Source: CAVXEH01 sp963805645 (lineage in GTDB: Bacteria > Chloroflexota > Limnocylindria > QHBO01). From it: a DNA stretch of 64,000 nucleotides. Positions 9,011 to 16,679 of the stretch are shown piece after piece. The stretch lies in contig CAWDVA010000007.1 in the NCBI GenBank assembly GCA_963805645.1, positions 62,001 to 126,000 of the forward strand, given 5' to 3'. The position numbers were made by a program, and so were the translations under genes. How positions within the stretch are numbered: position 1 is the first letter of the stretch; each line of letters opens with the position of its first letter. The notes beneath the pieces were generated by a model, which had not been told where the DNA came from, did no database searches, and was given only the letters and a program-made list of their open reading frames with translations.

Positions 9011-9802
9011 GTGATCCCGTCGCCGCGCGTGTTTCTGGGGTCCATCCACGGCGGCCAGGTCCTCGACGTGGCCACCGGCGGGGGCGGGTTCATCGGGGTA
9101 CTCGTTGAGGGGCTCGCCGACTACGACCAGATCCTGGGGATCGACCTCGATGCGCGGAAGGCCGCGGCCTTCGTCGAGGCCACCGCGGACATCCCACGAA
9201 CGCAGTTTGAAGCCCGGAACGCGCTCGAGACGGGCCTGGCCGATGGCGCCTTCGACACCGTCGCGGTCTCGAACTCCCTCCACCATTTCACCGATCCGGA
9301 CGCGGTGCTCCGCGAGATGCACCGGGTGCTCCGCCCGGGTGGGTGGCTCGTGGTGTTCGAGATGTACCGCGACGGACAGCAGCCCCCACAGCAGACCCAT
9401 GTCGAGCTCCACCACTGGTGGGGCGCGGTGGACACGCGGCGCGGGATCGTGCACCGGCCCACGTACGCGCGCGGCGAGCTCCTCGAGCTGGTCGCGCCGC
9501 TTGGGCTGGTCGACCTGGAGGTGACCGATGTCACCAGCCCCGAGGACGATCCCCTCGATCCGGAGTCGCTCGAGGAGATGGACGCGGTAATCGACCGTTA
9601 CCTTGGCTGGGCCGATGGCGACCCGTCCCTGGTTGCCCGCGGCCACGAGCTGCGTGACCGCCTCCATGCGGTGGGCATCCGTGGCGCAACCTCGCTGGCA
9701 ATCGTGGGTCGAAAGTCTATCCCGAGCGCGACCGCCGTGCGGTCCGGGTCAATCGTCGCGCAGGCTGGTGAGCGGGACCAGCACGAGGTCACCCGCAGCT
9801 GA
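9011..9802 (+). CDS. Class I SAM-dependent methyltransferase
   Basis: A 263-residue protein with a GTG start and an upstream GGGAGGTGGG. SAM motif I is VLDVATGGGGF at residues 18-28, the acidic residue of motif II is in LGIDLDARKAAAF, and motif IV/post-motif is FDTVAVSNSLHHFTDPDAVL followed by LREMHRVLRPGGWLVVFEM. This is the Methyltransf_11/UbiE-like arrangement. The substrate cannot be assigned. The last 30 residues after GRKSIPSAT look less conserved and may be an extension. Confidence 0.85.
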   Translation: MIPSPRVFLGSIHGGQVLDVATGGGGFIGVLVEGLADYDQILGIDLDARKAAAFVEATADIPRTQFEARNALETGLADGAFDTVAVSNSLHHFTDPDAVLREMHRVLRPGGWLVVFEMYRDGQQPPQQTHVELHHWWGAVDTRRGIVHRPTYARGELLELVAPLGLVDLEVTDVTSPEDDPLDPESLEEMDAVIDRYLGWADGDPSLVARGHELRDRLHAVGIRGATSLAIVGRKSIPSATAVRSGSIVAQAGERDQHEVTRS

Positions 9803-9953
9803 ACCCTGAACCGTCTGCGGGTGGCTGAAGGGCCGCCTTGTCGCCCGGCTCGCCGCGAAGGTAGAGCCGCCACGGCCGTCCCGGGATCCGACAACCATCG
9901 GCACTTGCACGGAGTCCCGGCAACGCTGAGAGTCGGGGTTGGAGGAAATGCCC

Positions 9954-10121
9954 ATGGACCGGTATCTGTTGCTCGCTGGACTCCTGATCTCGCTTGGCGC
10001 AGCCGCCCTCCTGTTTCTCGGCGTCATAGACTCAGGTCCGGCAGCTCTGATCGGCATCGTGGGAATCGGTGTCATCGGCGCCGCCGGGGCCACTCGCGCC
10101 CGGAAAGCGGGGGTCCGCTAA
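9954..10121 (+). CDS. Small two-helix membrane protein
   Basis: A 55-residue ORF with GGAGG at 9941-9945 spaced 8 nt from ATG 9954. It has two hydrophobic segments, LLLAGLLISLGAAALLFLGV and ALIGIVGIGVIGAAGA, and a basic C-terminus (RARKAG). Function unknown. It lies just outside the left boundary of the tRNA-Val island. TTG and ATG starts further upstream are possible but have worse spacing. Confidence 0.6.
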   Translation: MDRYLLLAGLLISLGAAALLFLGVIDSGPAALIGIVGIGVIGAAGATRARKAGVR

Positions 10122-10234
10122 GGCCGGCTGCTTGCGCGCCCGGCCCCCGGTCTGACGGGCGGCGGCTCCCTGGAGGGTCCCACTCGCCCTCCGTCATGCG
10201 TCATCTCAACGGGGAGCCAGCTCAGAGAAGGGGA

Positions 10235-10281
10235 TGGTGGGCGACACTGGACTCGAACCAGTGACCTCTTGCATGTCAAGC
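10235..10281 (-). repeat. Distal attachment-site copy: 3' half of tRNA-Val
   Basis: These 47 bp are identical to 15263-15309, the last 47 nt (anticodon stem to CCA) of the tRNA-Val gene. Homology stops abruptly at 10282, so this is not a functional tRNA. It marks the far end of the island and is the expected product of site-specific integration into a tRNA 3' end. Confidence 0.9.
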
Positions 10282-10600
10282 CTCTCCACCTGAACGCTGT
10301 GGTCGCGAGCGTGGCGCGCTGAGCGAAATGTGCGTAGTTATGAGGTCAGCTCGAGCGTCGGCGACGAGCTCCGCGCGGAGGTCCTCGTGGACTCATGGGG
10401 CTAATCTCGAACGATTCCCTCGACAAGCCAACGGGTGCTGCGCTGGCACTGGGGAGAGGAGGAATGACCCACGCACTCGAATCCGATGGCGACTCAAACT
10501 CGCCGCCTGTAACAACCGCGGCGTCACCGACATGGAAGACGACCGTGTCGACAGTCACCGTCTGGGAAACCCCATCCCAAGTCGTTCCTGGGCGACGGCC
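10282..10600. other. Left end of island, no clear gene
   Basis: About 320 bp between the distal attachment copy and the transposase remnant. It holds one candidate integrase arm site (10335-10348). Short frames exist on both strands but none has a recognisable product, ribosome-binding site or codon pattern worth calling. Confidence 0.5.
10335..10348 (+). promoter_or_regulatory. Candidate integrase arm-type site, copy 1
   Basis: TAGTTATGAGGTCA lies 53 bp inside the left attachment copy. Near-identical 14-mers occur at 15175-15188 and 15227-15240 at the other end, in the same orientation. The identity continues loosely (GAGCGT follows both copy 1 and copy 3). Position and repetition suggest integrase or excisionase arm binding; this is inference. 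Confidence 0.45.
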
Positions 10601-10999
10601 ACGCCACCCCTGGTCCGCTTGGTGCCCACCGTGCGCCCGCATCGGCCACCGGGCTCGCGGATCGTAGGCCCCGCTCGACCACCCCGGATGGTCTGGGCGC
10701 CAATCATGACCATCGAAGGTGTGGCGGCGCGGTTGTGCTTGAGCCGAACCTCCCGCGCGAGTAGCGTCATCGCTCGATCCCAGACTCCGTTGGCTCGCCA
10801 ACGTCGCCAATGCTGCCAGACCGCGTCCCAGTCTCCGAAATCTCCGAGGCAGGTAGCGCCATTAGCAGCCGATGCGGGCCAGGAAGAGCATGGCATTCAC
10901 CCATCTGGCGGCGCGGGACCTCCGACGGAGCGCCAGGTCGCCCTGGTGGTCGAACAGGTGCTCCACGAGCGCCCACTGCGGCATCGGTCAGCCCGATGA
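10600..10999 (-). pseudogene. Decayed IS5-family (DUF4096-type) transposase fragment
   Basis: Reading the minus strand across frames gives the N-terminal half of an IS5-like transposase: QWALVEHLFDHQGDLALRRR, WVNAMLFLARIGC then an in-frame stop, WRYLP, and in another frame DFGDWDAVWQHWRRWRANGV, followed by a degraded segment corresponding to the IDSQSVK region (MIGAQTIRGGRAG). At least one frameshift and one stop are present, and the catalytic DDE half cannot be followed. No terminal inverted repeats were identified. It is a remnant, not an active insertion sequence. Confidence 0.7.
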
Positions 11000-11153
11000 C
11001 GTGGGCCGTGGAGCGGAGCCTGAACTCGAAACACGACAGATTCTGTGGCGCGAATGGGCTACCTTTCTTCAGGAGTTCATACACGGGGCCTTACAGTAGC
11101 CGCGCCGGGGATGAGTAGGAAGTGCCCTCGTACCAATCCATCCCCTCCATACG

Positions 11154-11561
11154 CTAACCTCCGCATTGCACAGGATTCCGGGGGACTAATCCGGGACCAA
11201 AGGGGATGGCACTTCCTGCCAGATCTTGGACTGACGCAGCCTCTGTTCGGTCGAAGGCAATCAGGTGAGACGAGCCGGGCTCAACCTGGAAGCTCAACAT
11301 GACCCGACAGTCCGGCACTCGTATGACACGAACTGTCGTGACCGCGGACAGGTCTACCACCACCACTCCATCCCCACCCTCCGTCGTGTCGACCGACCAC
11401 GCCGAACCCTGGATCTCCAGGCTCATGCTGTGCCCGACGGGCGATGACACCACCCAGTGAACGCCGATCCACGTCGGAAAGGGAGAAGCTGCCCGCTGGC
11501 CGCAGCCCACAAGTGCCAGCATGGCCGTACTCAGTACCAGGCATCCCTGGAGACGTCTCAT
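11154..11561 (-). CDS. Putative secreted lipoprotein, island cargo
   Basis: A 135-residue ORF with a lipoprotein signal (MRRLQGCLVLSTAMLALVGC; lipobox LVGC, lipidated Cys20). The mature part is beta-rich with repeated hydrophobic strands (DGVVVVDLSAVTTVRVIRV) and two further Cys residues, one of them close to the C-terminus (PVQCGG). I do not recognise a family. It begins 38 bp after the protease stop on the same strand, so the two are probably cotranscribed. It could be an inhibitor, chaperone or substrate-capture partner for the protease, but nothing in the sequence proves this. Confidence 0.6.
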   Translation of the reverse strand: MRRLQGCLVLSTAMLALVGCGQRAASPFPTWIGVHWVVSSPVGHSMSLEIQGSAWSVDTTEGGDGVVVVDLSAVTTVRVIRVPDCRVMLSFQVEPGSSHLIAFDRTEAASVQDLAGSAIPFGPGLVPRNPVQCGG

Positions 11562-11599
11562 ACCTCACGCCTCGTGCCGAACCGAGATCCATTGGCACA

Positions 11600-12883
11600 C
11601 TACACAGGGCTTGTTACGAGAGTAATGCTCATTCTGCTTACTGCATCCCCCACGCGCGTCATGAGGCCATTCCCGCTTCCATCACCTCCGAAGTTGATTC
11701 CAACCGCGAGCAACTGGGAGGTACCCGCCCACTGATACAAGGGTGAACCACTGTCACCACCAACTCCGCCTACGCCGGTCATCTTTGCACCGCATAGATG
11801 CTGGCCCGACCAGTCCCAACAAGACCAGTCACTCAGCACCTGCGTCGCGCGAATGAAGTTCGACATTCCTGCGCTTTGGTAGAGTACGGCGCCAACGTAT
11901 GGCCAGTTCCACCCGATGATGTGGCCGTCTCCGTACATCCACGGTGTCGATTGACTGTCTGGGAAGCCAACGCGCACGACGTCGTAGCCACTGTAGAAGA
12001 GAGACTGGGAGACCGCGCCGAGGTACCCGTACCCCTTGTGATACCAGTAGACGGATCCACTTAGGGCGCAGTGCCCAGCTGTGAGGAACTGGATATCGCC
12101 GGAATGGACAACCTCAAACGCCATCGTGCACGGGCTGCCGGTGGTGCTGCCCTTCCGCACCAGGACGCCCCCCTTGATCGGATTCGTGCAGTGGTCACGA
12201 TCGGTGCACGTCTGAGCCTCCGGCGGCCTGCCCGCCACAATTTCGACAGGGACCCTCAGCGCCATCTCGAGAGGGCCGATTAGGGCTGTAGCGGGCTGCA
12301 GGATGCTTTTATCAACCGCCACTCGGATCGCGTTGTCTTGAACCACAACTTCCGATGCATACGGTGCGGGTAGGTCGGACAGCTCCGCCCAGACGTCGAA
12401 GGCTCTTTCCGTAGCGGATTGCAGCGACGAGTAGGGAACTGCGACGGTCCGGAAGGCTACAGGCGGGCCAGCTGGCATGCGCGACCAGGTCTCCTCGGCC
12501 GTCGCGGTATCGAGGCTCGTGAGAAGAACCACCAAGCGGCCGCCGGCCAGTTGATCGAAGTACAGGCCGCCGAACGAGGCGAGTCCACGCACATAGGGAG
12601 CGACTGACTCCTCAACCTGGTAGGCGTACTCCATGCGACCGTGGAGGTCGGCGAGCTCCTCTGGTGTAAGCGGCACTCCGAGCTCTTTCGTGCCAACGTC
12701 CATGCCTGATGCGACGATGTTTTGAATGGTTGCTGCGTCTGCTGGCAGCCCCAGGCTGGCCCTGAAGGATTGGCTGATATCGACCGCCCTGGCTGGAGTC
12801 CCAACAGCGAACGAAGCCGATAGCAGGGCAGCAATCGCTAACGTACGTAGTAGGCGGCTCCCCCAATCATGGTTCCTGGACAT
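11600..12883 (-). CDS. Secreted trypsin-like serine protease (S1, streptogrisin/alpha-lytic-like) with N-terminal pro-region
   Basis: A 427-residue protein from ATG 12883, chosen because GGAGGGAG sits 4 nt upstream; the frame extends 60 bp further. A signal peptide (LLRTLAIAALLSASFAVGTPARA) is followed by about 200 residues of pro-region and then the protease domain. The triad is visible in S1 order: His in FLTAGHCALSG (near 269), Asp in YDVVRVGF (near 300) and Ser in VGGDSGSPLY (near 376). Paired cysteines fit extracellular folding. It is the main cargo of the tRNA-Val island and is followed by a lipoprotein gene. It probably acts outside the cell; its target is unknown. Confidence 0.85.
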   Translation of the reverse strand: MSRNHDWGSRLLRTLAIAALLSASFAVGTPARAVDISQSFRASLGLPADAATIQNIVASGMDVGTKELGVPLTPEELADLHGRMEYAYQVEESVAPYVRGLASFGGLYFDQLAGGRLVVLLTSLDTATAEETWSRMPAGPPVAFRTVAVPYSSLQSATERAFDVWAELSDLPAPYASEVVVQDNAIRVAVDKSILQPATALIGPLEMALRVPVEIVAGRPPEAQTCTDRDHCTNPIKGGVLVRKGSTTGSPCTMAFEVVHSGDIQFLTAGHCALSGSVYWYHKGYGYLGAVSQSLFYSGYDVVRVGFPDSQSTPWMYGDGHIIGWNWPYVGAVLYQSAGMSNFIRATQVLSDWSCWDWSGQHLCGAKMTGVGGVGGDSGSPLYQWAGTSQLLAVGINFGGDGSGNGLMTRVGDAVSRMSITLVTSPV

Positions 12884-13794
12884 GACGCTCCCTCCGATCG
12901 CACATCCGACGGGCCAACTCGTCGCGGGTCTCGGGTTGCTCACCGAGCGCGATCGCCCGGGCGATGCTCAGCCCGGTCGCATCCGGACCCAGCGGGCATC
13001 CGCGATGGAATAACGGCCCCTACCTTCCCACACGCCGTAACTCGCCAAGATGCGACTTACCCGCTGGCAACAGTCGCCTCCGCCGACCAGAAGGTCAAGA
13101 GCCGTCCCGCCCATTCCTGCCAGTCCCGGCCCCCAGATGTCCATTGACGGGCGGCCAATCGCCCCGCCCGTTAGGGATCACCCGCGGCGCAGGTGGCGCT
13201 TAGCGTTCGACCTCTGGCTGCCGTCGGGATTCAAGGATCTCGGCAAATGGGAGTCGGCGTATGCCGTCCCCTATGCCCGCGTCTTGTTGACGCGAAGTGA
13301 GTAGGCTCCACAGGCGGGGCATCGCCTCACCTCTCAGCCCGGCCACCACCGGGCGACGATCGACGCCGCGATTGTCGTGCTGTGCGCCGAGCAGCGTCCG
13401 CTGCTGCGACGGCTCCACCAAGCGCGCCGCTTCCGCAGAGGGGCGTTGTCGGGTCATCCGTGATGTCGGCTGGCTGCTCGACGAGCTCGAACGTCGGCTG
13501 CCAGCCTGGCCGGGGTATCCGCTTCGTACTCAATGCGCGAGGGTCGCCAACTCCCACTCGCTTACGCTACCTGTGCGCCCAAGGCAGGTATGGCCACCAG
13601 GGACGGCCGCGCCGCCGGCTCACAATGGCCGATGCGCGAATAGAGCGAGAAGCGAGTCGCGTTTCGGGCTGGACGCCGGTCGAACACAGATTCGTGTCGC
13701 CCTCATCGTCACCTGAGTGACACCTATGGCGGTCGTGAGCGCGGTCGTCAGCGCGCCACGTGCGCGCCAGGCGCTTTTGCGGCAGGCTGGGCCG
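12884..13794. other. About 900 bp of island without a convincing gene
   Basis: No frame here carries a recognisable domain together with a plausible start. A minus-strand frame at 13327-13557 (GWQPTFELVEQPADITDDP...) looks somewhat protein-like but matches nothing I know. From 13641 on, the sequence is a diverged copy of the DNA downstream of the integrase (see the repeat at 13641-13720). The 5' part should contain the protease promoter. Confidence 0.4.
13641..13720 (+). repeat. Imperfect direct repeat, copy A (partner 14005-14083)
   Basis: TAGAGCGAGAAGCGAGTCGC at 13641 matches TAGAGCGAAGCGAGTCGCG at 14005, and GTCGCCCTCATCGTCACCTG at 13697 matches GTCGCGCTCATCGTCATCCA at 14060. Each copy lies beside an integrase C-terminus or its remnant, which suggests tandem duplication of the integrase 3' end and its downstream DNA. 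Confidence 0.6.
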
Positions 13795-13990
13795 TCAGAG
13801 GCGATCGCCGGGCAACAGCTGGCGGTTGGCGGCGCGGGCGCGCCCGTCCGCGGTGGACGCCGCGTAGCGGGCAAGCATCTCGCGGCTGCGCCAGCCGGCC
13901 AGGCGCATGACGTCGCCCTCCTCCATGCCTGCTGAAGGGACCGCGCCATCCCAGCCACAGCCGGGGGAGGTGGGCCCCCGAAGGCCCTGC
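13795..13990 (-). pseudogene. C-terminal remnant of a second tyrosine integrase
   Basis: The last 43 codons (13795-13926) read MEEGDVMRLAGWRSREMLAR then Y, the same motif as the intact integrase next door (GEGDLMRLAGWRSPAMLRRY), including the catalytic Tyr and a similar LPGDRL end. Upstream, homology is visible only through frame changes (GLRG..., HLPRLW-type sequence where HPHQLRH is expected). The N-terminal two thirds are missing. It records an earlier integration or a partial duplication. Confidence 0.7.
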
Positions 13991-14004
13991 CGCCCCGCGC
14001 ACGT

Positions 14005-14083
14005 ATAGAGCGAAGCGAGTCGCGTTTTGGGGTTAGGCCCCGGCTGCGCACGATTTCCTGTCGCGCTCATCGTCATCCAAGTG
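14005..14083 (+). repeat. Imperfect direct repeat, copy B (partner 13641-13720)
   Basis: Diverged copy of 13641-13720. It lies between the intact integrase end (14180) and the integrase remnant. A further partial echo (AGTCGCGTTTCGG) occurs at 14101-14113. Confidence 0.55.
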
Positions 14084-14179
14084 GCGCGTACCGCGTTGGG
14101 AGTCGCGTTTCGGATCGCGTTGCGAGCCGCGACAGCGACGCGGCCTTCAACGCTCAGGTGACGGGGACCTACGATCAAG

Positions 14180-15085
14180 CTAGTGTCGATCTCCAAGGGC
14201 CATCCGGCGGTGCGCATCCCGTGCTCGCTCGTCGGCCGCCGAGGCGCCATACCGACGCAGCATTGCTGGTGAGCGCCAGCCGGCCAGTCGCATGAGGTCG
14301 CCCTCTCCCCCGCCGGCGCTCATCCACTGATGGGCGAACGTGTGCCGCAGCTGATGCGGATGCAGGCCCTCGAGGCCGGCCTTGGCGCCGCGCCGCTGCA
14401 GCATCTGCATGATCCCATCGCCCGATAGCGGCCCGCGGTAGCCGAGCCACAATTCTTCGCGCGCCGCGTATGGATGCAGGCGCCGCAGACGCAGATATCG
14501 GTCTAGCGCCCGCCCGGTGCGCTTGCCGAAGGGGCAGCTCCGCGACCGGCGACCCTTGCCAAGGACGACGGCCACCTCCTGGTCAAGGTCGAGGTCCTCC
14601 AGCTTCAGACCAGCGCACTCACCGCGACGCATACCGGTGTCCAGCAGCAGCCGCACGATCGCCTCGTCCCGTCGATCCTCCAACGCGGTGCCTTGACAAG
14701 CGCGCAGGAGCGCCTCGACCTGCGCCTCGGACAGGACGGCGACCGGCTGCTCTGGGACGGCCGGCGGGCGCATACGCGTCATCGGCGAGCCAGTCACCTC
14801 ACCTTCACTCACCGCCCAGGCGAAGAAGGGTTGCAGGGAGCGGTAATAGACGCTCAGGGTTGCCGGGGCCTTGCCCGTCTCCGCCAAGTCGACGAGGAAC
14901 GCCTCGATGTGCTCGCGACGGATGGCCGGCAGGTGACTCGGCATCCCGTGGCGGGCAAGGAAGGTGGCGAGGCGTTCGACTGCCGCCCCGTAGACCGCGA
15001 TGGTGGCCGGCGACTTGTTCTCGGCCGCCAGATGGCGCCGGTACGACGGCAGCGCCTCGCCCAGCACGAGGGACGAATCCGCCAT
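14180..15085 (-). CDS. Tyrosine recombinase/integrase of the tRNA-Val island
   Basis: A 301-residue phage-type integrase from ATG 15085. The SAM-like core-binding domain covers about residues 5-90 (ALPSYRRHLAAENKSPATIA) and the catalytic domain follows. Catalytic residues seen: Arg in TGMRRGECAGL (near 152), His and Arg in HPHQLRHTF (near 242-245), Trp of LAGWRS in the second His/Trp position, and nucleophile Tyr in MLRRYG (near 277). It looks intact. The frame stays open to ATG 15223, but that form would cover a candidate arm site and neither start has a good ribosome-binding site. It is transcribed away from the tRNA, which lies 178 bp upstream. Confidence 0.9.
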   Translation of the reverse strand: MADSSLVLGEALPSYRRHLAAENKSPATIAVYGAAVERLATFLARHGMPSHLPAIRREHIEAFLVDLAETGKAPATLSVYYRSLQPFFAWAVSEGEVTGSPMTRMRPPAVPEQPVAVLSEAQVEALLRACQGTALEDRRDEAIVRLLLDTGMRRGECAGLKLEDLDLDQEVAVVLGKGRRSRSCPFGKRTGRALDRYLRLRRLHPYAAREELWLGYRGPLSGDGIMQMLQRRGAKAGLEGLHPHQLRHTFAHQWMSAGGGEGDLMRLAGWRSPAMLRRYGASAADERARDAHRRMALGDRH

Positions 15086-15174
15086 GCTGGCACCGGCGGA
15101 CCCCCCGTTGGTACGGGCTGCGATGCGCGTCACGGCTCCCGAATTGACCTCCCGACGAGCGTGTGAGAATTCGT

Positions 15175-15188
15175 CAGTTATACGGTCA
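15175..15188 (+). promoter_or_regulatory. Candidate integrase arm-type site, copy 2
   Basis: CAGTTATACGGTCA, one of three direct copies of a 14-mer near the island ends. It is 52 bp (about five helical turns) from copy 3 and lies just upstream of the preferred integrase start. Confidence 0.45.
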
Positions 15189-15226
15189 CGGAGCGCTGCA
15201 GTCAATCGGTCGCAGGCAGCCATAGG

Positions 15227-15240
15227 CAGTTATGCGGTCA
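15227..15240 (+). promoter_or_regulatory. Candidate integrase arm-type site, copy 3
   Basis: CAGTTATGCGGTCA, 22 bp inside the tRNA-side attachment site. It matches copy 1 at the other end of the island in 12 of 14 positions. Confidence 0.45.
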
Positions 15241-15262
15241 GATTGAGCGTGAGCCAAGTGAT

Positions 15263-15339
15263 TGGTGGGCGACACTGGACTCGAACCAGTGACCTCTTGC
15301 ATGTCAAGCAAGTGCTCTAACCAGCTGAGCTAGCCGCCC
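15263..15339 (-). tRNA. tRNA-Val (anticodon GAC), integration target
   Basis: The complement folds as a full cloverleaf: acceptor GGGCGGC with GTCGCCC (one G-U), D-arm GCTC/GAGC, anticodon stem CTTGC/GCAAG with loop TTGACAT giving anticodon GAC, and T-arm ACTGG-TTCGAGT-CCAGT. The discriminator is A and CCA is encoded. The last 47 nt form the attachment core shared with 10235-10281. The island lies on its 3' side, so the gene stays intact after integration. Confidence 0.95.
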
Positions 15340-15553
15340 GATCAGGGCGGTCACTGTAGCAGACGCACCTGGCATCGTCACGCGTCCGAATTTGGGCCCG
15401 CGGAGCCATGGCGCCGACGGCCTGACGGGACCTTCGTACCGGCGCCGGCAGGACCCACGACACCGATCCGGCCGGCAGATTGGGCGCTCCGGTATGGATA
15501 GCCGGGGTTGGTGGCAGTTGCCAGGTACCGGTCCCAGGGGGTCTCATCGATCC

Positions 15554-16258
15554 ATGGCCAGTCGTGATCCCAAGTCACGGCCGCGGGAAGCTGCCCACCG
15601 GCCGTCCGGCCGGTACTCCGCGACCGTCGATCGCATTGCACGCGGCGAGCAGGTGCTCGCCCTCATCGAGCCGCACGCCGACCCCTCCGACACCTCCTAC
15701 GCGGAGTGGCTGAGCTCGCGCCTCACCATCGCGCAGCTCCCCAGGATCATGCTCCCCGCCTGCGACCAGCGTTGCCGCGGCACAAACCACGACCCCACGC
15801 GCTGGGTGGCCATCGCGGATCTCGCGCTCGATCCGGCCCGCCCGCGCGATCCCGCCCGCTGGCAGGGGTGGAACGCCACGCTCAACGACCGCTTCGCCGC
15901 GAGCCGAAGCTGGTTCGGCCTGGCCTCGGGTCGCACCTGGTTCGCGGGCGCTCCGGCGAACCCGTGGACCGAGGCCGTGCTGGGGGCTGGCACCCGCCTC
16001 CGCCGCCTGACGGTGACCGACCCGGAGTACGTCCACTACGACGGGGCACCCCAGGAGACGCTCTTCCGCGTCGAAGAAGGGCCGTATCGCGGCGACGCTC
16101 TCATCGCCGTCAGCTTCGGCCTGTCTCCCCTCCTCCCCGGTCTCGCAGGGGTGCTGATCGCACCGGACCACCCGCCGGTGCGCGACACGGCGGTGGGCGT
16201 CCGCATGCTCGCCGCGGGCTGGGCGGCCGTCGAGCGCGGCCTGCCGCACGAGCGCTGA
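15554..16258 (+). CDS. Hypothetical protein
   Basis: A 234-residue soluble protein from ATG 15554; the upstream frame is open but low-complexity and unlikely to be coding. Residues 25-60 are helical (VDRIARGEQVLALIEPHADP), then two cysteines near MLPACDQRC, a Trp-rich middle (WQGWNATLNDRF, SWFGLASGRTWFAG), and a hydrophobic C-terminal region (GDALIAVSFGLSPLLPGLAG). No signal peptide. I do not recognise the family. It is the first gene after the tRNA-Val. Confidence 0.65.
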   Translation: MASRDPKSRPREAAHRPSGRYSATVDRIARGEQVLALIEPHADPSDTSYAEWLSSRLTIAQLPRIMLPACDQRCRGTNHDPTRWVAIADLALDPARPRDPARWQGWNATLNDRFAASRSWFGLASGRTWFAGAPANPWTEAVLGAGTRLRRLTVTDPEYVHYDGAPQETLFRVEEGPYRGDALIAVSFGLSPLLPGLAGVLIAPDHPPVRDTAVGVRMLAAGWAAVERGLPHER

Positions 16259-16316
16259 GGCGCGCGGCACCTGCAACGACGCCCGGCTCCGCGCGGACCG
16301 CGCCTATCATCGGCGC

Positions 16317-16679
16317 ATGGGCATCGACCCCGGAGTGCCACTGCGGCCGCGGGTGCATTGGGACGGGCGCAAGTGGCCGGACCGGCTCCACTGGCAGTTC
16401 GACATGACCCGCCTCGGGGAGGACGAGCACGGCATCTGGCTGTACATGCCGGCCGACTCCGAGCACCAGCAGCGCTTCGGCTATCCGCCGCAGCTCGTCG
16501 AGGCCGCACGGCGTGCCTCGGACGAGGTCATCGATCTCGTCGCCCGACAAGCGCCGCCCTTCGACGAGACGGCGCGTGGCCTGGCTGACGGCGGCCGGCC
16601 TGGTGCCCCCTGCCTGACGGCGCACGGACCGGGAGGCCCCAGGCCTAGATCAGGCGCTCACCGTCGATGTCGCCGGTAA
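16317..16679 (+). CDS. DUF402-like protein lacking the central part of the domain
   Basis: A 120-residue ORF. Its start (WDGRKWPDRLHWQFDMTRL then GEDEHGIWLYMP) matches the N-terminus of DUF402 proteins, and the following EHQQRFGYPPQLVEAARRA resembles the C-terminal tail of the same proteins. From memory of the family, about 90 residues with the acidic metal/nucleotide-binding core should lie between. The codons after about residue 98 are compositionally odd, and the 3' end overlaps the argF end by 35 bp. It is probably an internally deleted, non-functional relic. Confidence 0.5.
   Translation: MGIDPGVPLRPRVHWDGRKWPDRLHWQFDMTRLGEDEHGIWLYMPADSEHQQRFGYPPQLVEAARRASDEVIDLVARQAPPFDETARGLADGGRPGAPCLTAHGPGGPRPRSGAHRRCRR

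Larger units (their letters stand above)
10235..15309. mobile_element. 5.03-kb genomic island integrated in the tRNA-Val(GAC) gene
   Basis: The island is bounded by perfect 47-bp direct repeats (10235-10281 and 15263-15309) whose offset is 5028 bp. A tyrosine recombinase lies directly beside the tRNA, the classic arrangement. Inside are a decayed IS5-like transposase, a secreted serine protease with a lipoprotein, a decayed second integrase end, and that integrase. Much of 10.3-13.6 kb looks richer in A+T than the flanks. No replication or transfer genes are visible, so it is a minimal or eroded integrative element. The intact integrase and perfect repeats mean excision may still be possible. 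Confidence 0.88.

Noticed and set aside
10235..10310. A second tRNA gene at the left island end
   Set aside because: Only the 3' 47 nt match tRNA-Val; the 5' half does not fold into an acceptor or D-arm, so it is an attachment copy, not a gene.
10328..10999. 223-codon plus-strand open frame in the island
   Set aside because: Antisense to the transposase remnant; no ribosome-binding site and no recognisable sequence.
13327..13557. 76-codon minus-strand frame with partly protein-like sequence
   Set aside because: No domain, no ribosome-binding site and a Ser/Arg-rich tail; too weak to call as a gene, noted only in the gap entry.
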